The notes beneath the pieces are model-generated. The model was given only the letters and a program-made list of their open reading frames with translations. It did no database searches and was not told the origin of the DNA. The position numbers were made by a program, and so were the translations under genes. A stretch of DNA of 64,000 nt, from assembly GCA_019752635.1 (NCBI GenBank), contig JAIELX010000133.1:1-64000 (forward strand), read 5' to 3'. This stretch comes from Candidatus Obscuribacterales bacterium. GTDB taxonomy: Bacteria; Cyanobacteriota; Vampirovibrionia; Obscuribacterales; Obscuribacteraceae. This document shows, in pieces, positions 53,481 through 62,450 of this stretch; the first letter of the stretch is position 1; every line of letters starts with the position of its first letter.

Positions 53481-54650
53481 ATGCCAGGCGAAATTCCGAA
53501 AGACATTCCGGATGCAATTCAAACGAAAACAGAAGACGGACGATTAAAGCTATCCCAACAGTATTCGGAGAATGTATTCAGAATCGAAACAGACAAAGGT
53601 ACAGCCAGCGGTTTCCGAACGCCCGACGGAAGAATCGTCACCACAGCAAATGTGATTGGTGAAGGAACACGCATCACCGCTGAACAGAACGGAAAGCGAT
53701 ATCCTCTCGGAAAATCCATTCTTATCGATGACATCAACAACATTGCAGTATTAGAATTTGTTGACGCGCCAAAATTTTCCTCACAACCGCTTCAGATAGC
53801 AACGACTCCACTGGCTCCCGGACAACAACTTGGCGTTATTGATTATTCGCCCGGACAACCGCCCCGCAAGCTTAGAAGCACGTTGGAGGGACAAATCCGA
53901 CAAGACGAATTTCGCTATCAAAGTGGGCTCACTCCGAGAATAGAGGTTTCGATGACGACCAGCGACATAAAGGATTTGATCGCATTTTCTAGGCGCCCTA
54001 TTCTCAAACTCAAGAGCGATGGATTTGCTGCTCCGGGAAGTCCGATCATTGCAAACGGTGAGCTTGCCGGCATGACGACGCATTTCCACGAACGGCCTCA
54101 AACGGATTACGCAATTCCTGCCACTACCATCGCAAACCTTCTGGCCGAACTTCCAGAAAGTTCAAAATTCAGGGTTACAACAGGCTACGAAAATGGATTT
54201 CAAAAGTATGTACGAGACTGGGATCGGGCGCCGCGCTATGCGGCGGAGAATACAGTACTGGCTGGCACCTTTTGCGGCGGGTTAACAGCAGCAGGGCAGC
54301 GTGGTGGGTTTAGTCAACCAGGACACCGTGGTGCCGGTATTCTTCCTGTCGCAGTTCTAGCGGCAGCAAACGGTTATGTGGCCGTATCCGATGTAAAAGG
54401 TTTGCTCGGGAGCACTAGCAATCTAGATTTTAAGTATTACGGTTTAGCAGTAGCAGCAGATGCCATATCTTTCTCAGGCATGGGAGTCTGCCTCGCCAGT
54501 AATTGGAATCCAAAGTTGCGCCCGCTGGGAATAGGGCTGACGTCGTTGGGGCTAGCAGGCAGGCTCAGCTGCGAAGCAATTCCCAAACACCTTGTAGTAC
54601 AAAGCATCACTCGTTCGGATAACGAGCAGCGCCCGCCCTTCATTCGCTAA
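53481..54650 (+). CDS. Trypsin-fold pseudoprotease A with Gly-rich C-terminal domain
   Basis: 389 aa. Residues ~25-235 follow the DegP/S1C chymotrypsin plan: TASGFRTPDGRIVTTANVIG, KRYPLGKSILIDDINNIAVLEF, then APGSPIIANGELAGM and DYAIPATTIANLL. All triad positions are changed: His of TNxHV is Asn, Asp of DLAVL is Asn, and the Ser of GNSGGP is Pro by alignment. The C-terminal ~150 residues (KYVRDWDRAP...GLAVAADAISFSGMGVCLA...LRPLGIGLTSLGLAGRLSCE) form a Gly-rich helical domain shared with the gene at 55003. Probably a binding protein, not an enzyme. No signal peptide seen. Confidence 0.65.
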   Translation: MPGEIPKDIPDAIQTKTEDGRLKLSQQYSENVFRIETDKGTASGFRTPDGRIVTTANVIGEGTRITAEQNGKRYPLGKSILIDDINNIAVLEFVDAPKFSSQPLQIATTPLAPGQQLGVIDYSPGQPPRKLRSTLEGQIRQDEFRYQSGLTPRIEVSMTTSDIKDLIAFSRRPILKLKSDGFAAPGSPIIANGELAGMTTHFHERPQTDYAIPATTIANLLAELPESSKFRVTTGYENGFQKYVRDWDRAPRYAAENTVLAGTFCGGLTAAGQRGGFSQPGHRGAGILPVAVLAAANGYVAVSDVKGLLGSTSNLDFKYYGLAVAADAISFSGMGVCLASNWNPKLRPLGIGLTSLGLAGRLSCEAIPKHLVVQSITRSDNEQRPPFIR

Positions 54651-54659
54651 CGACCTACC

Positions 54660-54735
54660 AAGCTCGCTCTCACGATACTCGGTCTATTCGCCGCCAGCCT
54701 CTCCGTTCTCCGCCGAGTATCGTCAAAGCGAGCTT
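54660..54735. repeat. Long imperfect inverted repeat between pseudoprotease genes
   Basis: AAGCTCGCT (54660-54668) and ACGATACTCGG (54672-54682) pair with CCGAGTATCGT (54713-54723) and AGCGAGCTT (54727-54735). This gives 20 bp in two blocks, a 3x3 internal loop and a 30-base terminal loop. No T-tract follows on either strand, so it is not a plain terminator. It may act in RNA or be a small mobile or recombination element. Confidence 0.75.
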
Positions 54736-54921
54736 CATCCTTGACCTGAATCGGGACTATACTATCGAAGCTAAAGAATCCACGTGCATTAGAAGTGTTC
54801 TCTCCGGGCATCACTGGCGCGCAAGCGTTCTGGCAAAGCAGAAGGGGTCCTCTCGGCTATCGATGCCGCAGCACTAAGTTACTCTCCAACTGATGATCGT
54901 AGACACGGAATCAAAAGAGAC

Positions 54922-54956
54922 GGAGAAGAGAATAGCGCAGAGGCCATCTCTTCTCC
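54922..54956 (-). terminator. Hairpin downstream of pseudoprotease B
   Basis: GGAGAAGAGA (54922-54931) pairs with TCTCTTCTCC (54947-54956), 10 bp, 15-base loop. On the - strand it is followed by GTCTCTTTT, making it a plausible terminator for the gene ending at 55003. Confidence 0.55.
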
Positions 54957-55002
54957 TTAGCGATGCAACAACAGGGGGAATCAGCACAGTGGAATCAAGG
55001 AT

Positions 55003-56175
55003 CTAGCGACCGACACTGAACGGTTTCCGCGAATCCCCGTCGGTGCGCACTGGAGCTTGAAGCACATACTTGTTGGGTATTAGTTCACATCCAAGTCTAG
55101 CGGTCAGCCCCAGCGCAGTTACACCTAGTGCCAAAGGACGAAGCTTGGGATGAGACAAACTTCGGGCGCAGATAGCCGCTCCGGAAAGAGAGACCCCGTC
55201 TGCGGCTAGAGCAGAACCGAAGTACCCCGTGTCCAGAGCGTTCGTGCTAGAAAGAAAGCCATGCAGGTCCTTGCTTCCTATGAGCGCCGTACTAACTCCC
55301 AATAGTCCCACACGACCAAATCCTGTGTACACATTTGCCGGCGGGCCAATAGGAAGCCTACGCATGCCCACTAATCCGGCAAGAGCGGCTCCAGGCACAA
55401 AGCTATCTTGCAAAGCTGTTCCCGGCGCTCGGGCTAAATCACTCACATATTTTTGCAAGCCACACTCGTACTGACCTGACTGAACAAACTTAGAATGCTC
55501 CGGCTTCTGTTCAACCAGCGTCGCAATTTTTTCGACTGTAATAGCGTAACTAGCAGACCAGTTGGACAAGCCAGTCATTATTCCCTGGACTTCGCCTTTA
55601 CTGACGATCGCAGCGCCGAGCGGCGCGAAAGTGCCTGATCGAAAACGAACTTCCAAAAGCGGACGCTTAGCATACTCCACCGCGTCACTCAGTTGTTTTA
55701 TGCTTACCTCCGAGGTTATTTGTTGCGCCCCGAAGTAACCTCTGTAATCCTCCTGCGGGATGAGCTTCGTGAATTCACCGAATACTTGCGTAGCCTTTCT
55801 CTCGTGATACCCCACTATTGAGATCGGCACACTTGCTTCAAGCCGTCGGGAAGCTAGCGGGAGACCGGAGGTTCCCGGCGGTTGTACATCAACGAAGCCC
55901 AGAACAGCTAGCCCACTTACATCGTCAATCGCTACGTTTTTCCCAAGCTTGTAGCGTTTTCCATTTTGTACTGCGAATACTTCGCCGCCGCCTTCAACCA
56001 GTTGCAGGTTGGTTACAATGCGCCCGTCCGGCGCACGGAATCCGGACCCGGAGCCGCGCTGACTTACTATACCGAAGATGTGCTGATTATATTGATCGGA
56101 AAGAGGTTGTTCACTTACGGTTGGTGGCAGCTCCGTAGTTGGATTCATAGGTTGGTCAATAGAGCGTGGCTGCAT
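55003..56175 (-). CDS. Trypsin-fold pseudoprotease B with Gly-rich C-terminal domain
   Basis: 390 aa from ATG 56175, where AGGAG lies 7 bases upstream; a GTG at 56262 would add 29 residues. The chosen length matches paralogue A (389 aa). Same plan: GSGFRAPDGRIVTNLQLVEG, KRYKLGKNVAIDDVSGLAVLGF, FAPLGAAIVSKGEVQGIMTG and SYAITVEKIATLV. Triad lost differently from A: His position Gln, Asp position Gly, Ser position replaced by a hydrophobic. The C-terminal domain repeats QKYVSDLARAP, SALAADGVSLSGAAICA, LRPLALGVTALGLTARLGCE. It faces A across the inverted repeat. Confidence 0.65.
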   Translation of the reverse strand: MQPRSIDQPMNPTTELPPTVSEQPLSDQYNQHIFGIVSQRGSGSGFRAPDGRIVTNLQLVEGGGEVFAVQNGKRYKLGKNVAIDDVSGLAVLGFVDVQPPGTSGLPLASRRLEASVPISIVGYHERKATQVFGEFTKLIPQEDYRGYFGAQQITSEVSIKQLSDAVEYAKRPLLEVRFRSGTFAPLGAAIVSKGEVQGIMTGLSNWSASYAITVEKIATLVEQKPEHSKFVQSGQYECGLQKYVSDLARAPGTALQDSFVPGAALAGLVGMRRLPIGPPANVYTGFGRVGLLGVSTALIGSKDLHGFLSSTNALDTGYFGSALAADGVSLSGAAICARSLSHPKLRPLALGVTALGLTARLGCELIPNKYVLQAPVRTDGDSRKPFSVGR

Positions 56176-56480
56176 TTTCAATCTCCTGCAAAGAATGGAT
56201 TGCTCGACATCGAGCCGCCCCGTCCCCCTTTTGTCGCCTGGAGGGACTCTAAACTCAGTCACTAAATCGAAGGTAAATCAGAGAGAAAAAAATCACGAAG
56301 ACGAGGCCGTTGTTGACCGAAAAGTCATAGGTTTTCGCTCGCAGGTCTGAAATCGCTTTCTGCAAGGGTTTGGATACAGGCCTCTGCTAAGAAACCGTCC
56401 GGTCACCACTGCATCAGCCAGCGATGATTTTGGTTGGCGCACAGTTGCATCAAAGACAAGCTGTTTGAATTTCCATAGAA
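56176..56480. other. Divergent region pseudoprotease B / kinase
   Basis: 305 bases. Holds the ribosome-binding site of the - strand gene. A TTGACC near 56325 is seen, but no matching -10. No coding features. Confidence 0.4.
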
Positions 56481-58400
56481 ATGGGAACGCTGATGGCGGG
56501 GCTTATCCGAAAGCGGATTCCATTGGTGATTCGACTCAACTCCGGTGAAATCTTTGCTTCAAAGTATCGCGTCGTAAGCTTTGTCGGCGAAGGCGGTATG
56601 GGATCTGTCTACAAGGCTTATGATGTTGAGCTGCATCGCGACGTCGCTATAAAATTGCTAAATGACGACTACGGAACTAAGCCAAAAGCTCTGCGCAGAG
56701 AAGCTTTAGTATTAGCGAAGCTGCATCACCCCCACATATTGCAAGTGTTTGCGCTGGGAATTGCAGAAAGACAGCCTTACCTCGTGACGGAGATAATTGA
56801 AGGAACAAGCCTTTCTAACTACCTTGAAAGCAGGAACGTAGGACTGGACGAGATATTGGAGCTATGTCGCCAAATCGCAAGCGCAATTGACCACGTGCAC
56901 AAAGCCGGAATTCTGCATCGAGATCTAAAGCCGGACAACATACTGGTAACAGTGAAAGACGGTAAGGTCTGCATAAAGCTGATCGATTTCGGTCTTTCTA
57001 AAGATGGTGCTTTGCTAGTAGAAACTGGAACAATGACAGGCGCACTAGTTGGCACGCCCAAGTACATGTCTCCGGAACAATGCCGAGGTTTACGGGCGGA
57101 CGAGCGCTCCGACATCTACGCATTCGGCTGCGTTGCTTGTGAAAGCTTTACCGGTCACGCACCATTCAGCAGCGACTCTCCATTGGGCTATCTCGCTCTA
57201 CACACCAGTGCGCATCCCGCTATCCAAAATCCGGTAACCGCTGTCCGCTCTCAAAAGTGGAGAGAGATCCGGCAGTTAATCTACCGATGCTTGGAAAAAG
57301 ATCCAAACAAGAGATTCGCCAGCGCTGCGGCACTATACAATCACATAGAATCTTTGCAATCAAAGCCGGAGCCGATTGTTGTTTCACACCGATGGACCGC
57401 ATTGACTCATCACGTTGCGTTGGCAGTTCTCCCAGCGGGATTGTTAGTCGGCGCAGTAGTCCTGTTATCACAATGGTACAAGCCACCACCGCAAGACCAG
57501 AATTATGGTTCACACGCGCCATGCCGCCCATTGCCTCCGAGCAGTTACGAATCACTAATCGACGCATTCAATCTCAACATGCAGGCCACTGGCAAATATA
57601 CCGAGGCGACACAAAGCTCTATCGACAGGCTATGTTCGTCCCTGGTCCGAGTTGTATCGCAGAAACAACTAAACCCTGTGCAAATCTATCATTGCGCTCA
57701 AATGATGTTGTTACTGCAAACGGCCAAACCCAGCCCCCGTTATACCGGCATACTTTCTGCCTACACCAATGCATCGGCACGATTAAGCGACCGAGAACTG
57801 GCCGCCATTCCGATTAAAATGCGATACCTAGTCAGGCTGCTCTTAGTTGCGAGCGATCCAGCCAATGCGGCTGACAGATCGTTCTGTGTGCAGATTCTGA
57901 GGTTGGCAACAATCAGGATTGATTGCGACGCGACCCTTTCAAAAAGCGATATCGTCAGTTTTCTGAAACTACGACTACCGGTGTACCAGAAGACGGGAGA
58001 CATGGAAGCCTTCATTGAAAAGACAAAATCGACATTGAAGGGACTTGGGACCCAGCCGGAGTTCATAAGAGAGCGTTTCGAAGCAAACTTTCTTTATGCC
58101 AAGGCTCAACTAATCCAGGCAAAGCACAAGAAACTAGATGAGACACAACTGCAAGACGCAAGACGTTGCTTGAGTGAGGCTGCTCGCCTGCATAAATATC
58201 TGACCTCATCAAGTGCTGCGGTCAGAGTGCTCAAAACGACCGGCGACAGAGTTATGATTCGAATGATAGCAGGTCAGACTAACAATACCTGGAAGCATTT
58301 AGAAGAGGAAGGCAAGACCGCGCTGAATCTCGAAGGAATTCCATGTAAGGCAGAGATTGACGGAGTCAACTCCGAGCTGGATTCTTTATTGCACAAGTAA
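56481..58400 (+). CDS. Receptor-like Ser/Thr protein kinase (PknB type)
   Basis: 639 aa from ATG 56481; ATG 56493 is also possible. Canonical kinase domain (~29-300): VGEGGMGSVYKA, VAIKLL, HRDLKPDN (146-153), DFGLSK, GTPKYMSPEQ. One membrane segment (HHVALAVLPAGLLVGAVVLL, ~312-331), then ~300 extracytoplasmic residues of helical type. Near the end RMIAGQTNNTWKHLEEEGKT (~594-613) matches the tail of the protein at 51093. All catalytic residues are intact, unlike the kinases at 18-21 kb. Likely a sensor of an external signal; substrates unknown. Confidence 0.9.
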   Translation: MGTLMAGLIRKRIPLVIRLNSGEIFASKYRVVSFVGEGGMGSVYKAYDVELHRDVAIKLLNDDYGTKPKALRREALVLAKLHHPHILQVFALGIAERQPYLVTEIIEGTSLSNYLESRNVGLDEILELCRQIASAIDHVHKAGILHRDLKPDNILVTVKDGKVCIKLIDFGLSKDGALLVETGTMTGALVGTPKYMSPEQCRGLRADERSDIYAFGCVACESFTGHAPFSSDSPLGYLALHTSAHPAIQNPVTAVRSQKWREIRQLIYRCLEKDPNKRFASAAALYNHIESLQSKPEPIVVSHRWTALTHHVALAVLPAGLLVGAVVLLSQWYKPPPQDQNYGSHAPCRPLPPSSYESLIDAFNLNMQATGKYTEATQSSIDRLCSSLVRVVSQKQLNPVQIYHCAQMMLLLQTAKPSPRYTGILSAYTNASARLSDRELAAIPIKMRYLVRLLLVASDPANAADRSFCVQILRLATIRIDCDATLSKSDIVSFLKLRLPVYQKTGDMEAFIEKTKSTLKGLGTQPEFIRERFEANFLYAKAQLIQAKHKKLDETQLQDARRCLSEAARLHKYLTSSSAAVRVLKTTGDRVMIRMIAGQTNNTWKHLEEEGKTALNLEGIPCKAEIDGVNSELDSLLHK

Positions 58401-58476
58401 ACAGTGTGCGGGGAGCGTTCGCTTCTATGCAAAGGAGAGTTTCAAGCGCAACTCAGCCTCACAAGGTAGTTTCGAA

Positions 58477-61400
58477 CTAGTCGTTGTCGTTCTCAATATC
58501 AAAGATCGGTCCCATTTTCTTTAGCAACTGAATAGCTCGAGCCGTTGTACGAGGATTGTTTAGCATCTGCACCATTCGAGGTCCCTCATCAGAATTGGGC
58601 TTCTTCAGCAAAGCGATAAGACTGACCACCGCCTCGGTGTCGCCTCTTTCTCGGGCCAGGTCTGATGAAACAAGTTCAGTGATCGTTGCTGCTGCGTGTT
58701 TTAGTTCAGGCTTTGCGTAGATTGTCCACAAGAAGCCGCGATCTCGAGGAAGGTTAACCAGCAAGCGTTCAACCTCGCCAGCGTCGTCGGTGGTATTAAG
58801 TTTCGCAAGGAGCATTTTACCGAAACTGCGATCGGCTTCACGGCGGTCTGTCAACAAGTTCAGAAGAATGAAAGCAGCAAAACGTCCCTCACCATCACTT
58901 GCCGCCATGCCCAGCAATTTGTCGGCCGCAACTCTTAGCGCCGGATCTTCTGCTATCTTGGCAAAAGCCTCGACCTTCTCCGCCGTGAGAAATCCAACAA
59001 TTATTCGCCCCTCGGAAACTGGTAATTTCGATAACCGCTCTATCAGTTTCTGCCCCTCGGAAGTTGCGACGAGCGTGCCCAGCAATCGCGCAGCGGAGGC
59101 CGAGCCTGCAAGACTGAGCGCCTTTTCTGCTACCTCCCGCGTTTCGCTCTTGTTGAGCAGCTTCAACCATGTATGTGGTTCAAGATTTGGTGCCTCCGAT
59201 CCGTTTGATCGAGCGGGTGCACTTAGCAGATTCAGGAATTCTCGTACCGACTCGAGCTGTGCCTGACTATCGGATTGAAGTCTTCGCAATATGATTTCCA
59301 CAGCCGGTGAATTTTCCGGTGCACTCATACACTTTAGCAATGAGGAGCATTGGTTTTCATTAAGCCGCTTAAGCATCGCGTTTGCTAAGGCTTGTTGAGC
59401 CGGTGTTGCTAGCAATTGTATTAGTCGCTTTCCCGAATCCGCATCTGATGACAGCAGCGACATAAGTGTCCTGGCACTTGCGGGCGAGTTTGCCATTATT
59501 GCTTTAACCTGATCGGCAGCAGCTTGCTGCTGCTGGGTTGCATTCTCGCCAGGTTGAACCAACGCAAGGAACTCACCATATGAATTCGATGGCAATGTGT
59601 TCATGATCTTAACTGCCAAATCACGCTCCTTCTCATTGCTCATCATCTTAAATAGGCGCTCCGCGGCAGTCTTTCGATCGAGTTCCGGACTAGTCAACAT
59701 TAGTGCGAGCTCTTTTGCAGGATCTCGCGGGCTCACGTCATCGGTAGCTTGCTCTCTGCCAAGCCGTTGAATTAGCTGTTCGGCGGAACTACGCTCTTCG
59801 GGATCTTGCAGAGCCTTTGAAAGTCGCAACAGAGATTGTGTGGTGCTGACAAATGATACCAGCGTGACAGCGAGCTCTCGTTGATTGGGAGTAGAAAGCA
59901 TTCGAAGCAATAGTTCTGCGGACTTCTGCTCGGACTGGTTCTCGGACCCGAGCAACGATAGCAACGCCAGGACGCCGTTGGGGCTTGCGAAGTTGTTCGA
60001 CTGCTCCAACTTTAATAGTTCCACTGCTGCGGCGTTAGTGGTCTTATCACGGATCAACTCGCGAAGTTTTGCAAGCTCCTTCGTCGGCAACCTAGTTTGC
60101 AGAAGCTCAAATGCGGCATCCTGCTCTGCCCTATTATTGAGATCCTGAAGCAGTTGTTGCCCGAATGCTCGTTCCTCCTCACTAGCGCTGGCCGCGAGCC
60201 GTAGAATTCTTTTCGTTGCCTCGGTGCCGAGCTCCAACCTAAGCTTGTTGGCGGCTGTGCGCTGCTGCGGATTCTCGTAGATCGCCATCAGAACTTTAAG
60301 CTCGTCGGGCATTAGAGTTGAGAGCAACTTGGAAGCTTCATTCTTCTGGAATGGGTCACCGACCATTTCTAGTATTTTGCCGGCCGTTGTTTTGTATTCG
60401 GGCGTCTCCAACATTGAAAACAGAGAGGATCCGGCAGCAGCAGGCAAACTCAAAATCTTCAGCGCTTTTGAAGTTTGAGTCGAGTCATTTAGAAGGTCTA
60501 TTAGTCCCGCACCTAAAGCGGCATATCCGGCATAGCTGTCAATACTCTCGAGCGGCGCGGAATCGATTTTGACTTTCGGTTCAAACATGGTTAGCAATCG
60601 GTGCACGGATTCTCGCTGCGAAGCATGAGGCGACAGTAAAAGCTCCGTCAATTTGGCGGCACAAGTTTCATTGCCGGGAGTCTGGCAAATTGAAACAAAC
60701 TTTTGGAGTCGTGTAGGTCCCTCCAGCTCGCTTAGCATCGCCATTGCCGTCTGCCGCGTTGACGGTGTCTCGATCATCTTTAGCATTGTTTGCGTTAGGG
60801 AAGAAGGTTTCGCCTCAGCATCCGAACCGCGTCCGCGACGTCTGGAGGCAGCACCGGACTCTAAGGCGATCAATGCTTTCGCCGCAGCACGCTCCGGTGC
60901 GCTGCCATTCAACCATGCCAAAAGTTGATTCGCTGATTCCGCATGTTCGTTGGATTTCATCCAGCCCATCAGCTGTTGCGCAGATCTGCTGTCGGTCAGC
61001 GTTCTCAAGATGGTGGCTCCAGCGGCTCTCTTTGCCTCATCGTCGTGTCCAAGAAGCTCAACCAGCTCTTTTGCCGTTTTCTGTTCAACAACGTTTCCAT
61101 TGAAGAGCTCAAGCAATCGAGCTCCTGATTCTTGGCGCTCTCGACTCGCCGAGTCCAGCAATTCAATAACGGAAAGAACTCCTCTGCAGAATTCGGTGTT
61201 GTCCATAGCTTTGAAGAGCTGGAATTGACTCTCCGGACTGATCTGAGATTGCACCAATCTGCTTGCGGTTTGCCGAATGGTGTCCGACTTGCTATTGAGA
61301 GCTTTCAACGCCAGCTCGCCCGCGGCCTTGTCTTGTTGGAACTCACTACCGAGCAACTCAAGTATGTCCGCGGCTCCATCTGCGCCAGCGGGAGTCCGAA

Positions 61401-62277
61401 GCAATTGCCTTAACTCCGCGGCGGCCGTCTTCATTTCCGGGTTCCTTAGAATCGCGTACATCGCGGGAAATGAGGCAGGTCTCCCCGTCAGCCCGCTAAG
61501 GATCTCGCAAACATCAAGTTTGTTGGTTCCCAGCATCGCCAGAAAGTTCTTGCCGCTTGCGCACACATTGGGTTGCTCACTTGTAAGCAAGTGCAATAGT
61601 TGAACGCCGGCGATTCTCTCACGGACACTCTCGCTTTTCAGTAGTGACGTCACCGTGGCAAGCTCCTCTGCCGAGGAGAGCCTTCGAAGCTTGAGTGCCG
61701 CACTCAAACTAGTGTAATCACTGGAGAACGTCTCCAGCATGAATGCTGCGTTCTTTTGCTCATTTGGATCTGCTAGTAATTTCAGATAAGCTTCGCCAGT
61801 CTTTTTTGTTTCTTCGGAACCGGCCAGCAGGCAGACCAACATGTGGATCCCGTTCGGTCCTGAGTCACGTTGAGCCTTCCCTGTGAGCATACTCTCAAGT
61901 ATCGCTGACAGTGCGTTGTCAGATTTGCTCAGAGTTTCAAGAAAAGTCTTGCGCAACTCCTTGTCCTCGAACTGGCGCACAATAGCGATTGCAACCGGTT
62001 GTTTTTCCGGGCTGGAAAGCATTTGCACTAACTGATCGGCCTGACGCTTGTCCTCCTCGTCCGGACTTTCTTTCAACAATCGAATTACGTCGGCAGCTCT
62101 CCGCGCGGACATATCTTGTGAGCGACTAAGTTGTTCAAGTAGATCACCGCCACCCGGCTCGCGCATTTCTGCAATGTTTTCGCCTTCGAAGAGTAATTGA
62201 AGATTCCACTGGTCAGACTGATTTTGCGCCGGTTCGTCAGTATCTGTACCTTCGCGAACTAAATCATAGAAATTCAT
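58477..62277 (-). CDS. Giant helical solenoid (HEAT/ARM-like) protein
   Basis: 1266 aa from ATG 62277 (GGTGGG just upstream); GTG 62307 adds 10. No signal or membrane segment. From ~60 to the end it is built of about 35-40 short Leu/Ala-rich helical repeats with a recurrent phrase like AAxxLLxLLxxPxxRxxAxxLL (examples: TAAAELRQLLRTPAGADGAA, SAELLLRMLSTPNQRELAVT, SAEQLIQRLGREQATDDVSP). This suggests a HEAT-like superhelix for protein binding. The extreme N-terminus is acidic and the C-terminus ends DIENDND. Converges on the kinase gene; possibly a kinase substrate or scaffold (inference). Confidence 0.7.
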   Translation of the reverse strand: MNFYDLVREGTDTDEPAQNQSDQWNLQLLFEGENIAEMREPGGGDLLEQLSRSQDMSARRAADVIRLLKESPDEEDKRQADQLVQMLSSPEKQPVAIAIVRQFEDKELRKTFLETLSKSDNALSAILESMLTGKAQRDSGPNGIHMLVCLLAGSEETKKTGEAYLKLLADPNEQKNAAFMLETFSSDYTSLSAALKLRRLSSAEELATVTSLLKSESVRERIAGVQLLHLLTSEQPNVCASGKNFLAMLGTNKLDVCEILSGLTGRPASFPAMYAILRNPEMKTAAAELRQLLRTPAGADGAADILELLGSEFQQDKAAGELALKALNSKSDTIRQTASRLVQSQISPESQFQLFKAMDNTEFCRGVLSVIELLDSASRERQESGARLLELFNGNVVEQKTAKELVELLGHDDEAKRAAGATILRTLTDSRSAQQLMGWMKSNEHAESANQLLAWLNGSAPERAAAKALIALESGAASRRRGRGSDAEAKPSSLTQTMLKMIETPSTRQTAMAMLSELEGPTRLQKFVSICQTPGNETCAAKLTELLLSPHASQRESVHRLLTMFEPKVKIDSAPLESIDSYAGYAALGAGLIDLLNDSTQTSKALKILSLPAAAGSSLFSMLETPEYKTTAGKILEMVGDPFQKNEASKLLSTLMPDELKVLMAIYENPQQRTAANKLRLELGTEATKRILRLAASASEEERAFGQQLLQDLNNRAEQDAAFELLQTRLPTKELAKLRELIRDKTTNAAAVELLKLEQSNNFASPNGVLALLSLLGSENQSEQKSAELLLRMLSTPNQRELAVTLVSFVSTTQSLLRLSKALQDPEERSSAEQLIQRLGREQATDDVSPRDPAKELALMLTSPELDRKTAAERLFKMMSNEKERDLAVKIMNTLPSNSYGEFLALVQPGENATQQQQAAADQVKAIMANSPASARTLMSLLSSDADSGKRLIQLLATPAQQALANAMLKRLNENQCSSLLKCMSAPENSPAVEIILRRLQSDSQAQLESVREFLNLLSAPARSNGSEAPNLEPHTWLKLLNKSETREVAEKALSLAGSASAARLLGTLVATSEGQKLIERLSKLPVSEGRIIVGFLTAEKVEAFAKIAEDPALRVAADKLLGMAASDGEGRFAAFILLNLLTDRREADRSFGKMLLAKLNTTDDAGEVERLLVNLPRDRGFLWTIYAKPELKHAAATITELVSSDLARERGDTEAVVSLIALLKKPNSDEGPRMVQMLNNPRTTARAIQLLKKMGPIFDIENDND

Positions 62278-62450
62278 GCTATCCCACCCGTCGTCGACCG
62301 CGTGCACCGAACACTTCTCAGGTTAAGAGCGCCGAGTGAATCGAATGTAAATTGAAAGTCGCGAAAGAGCTAAAAAACCAGAAGCCTCAGTCAATAGAAA
62401 GAAAAATTCCGGAAAGGCGAAGAACAGAATCACGCCACTTAGCTAGCGAC

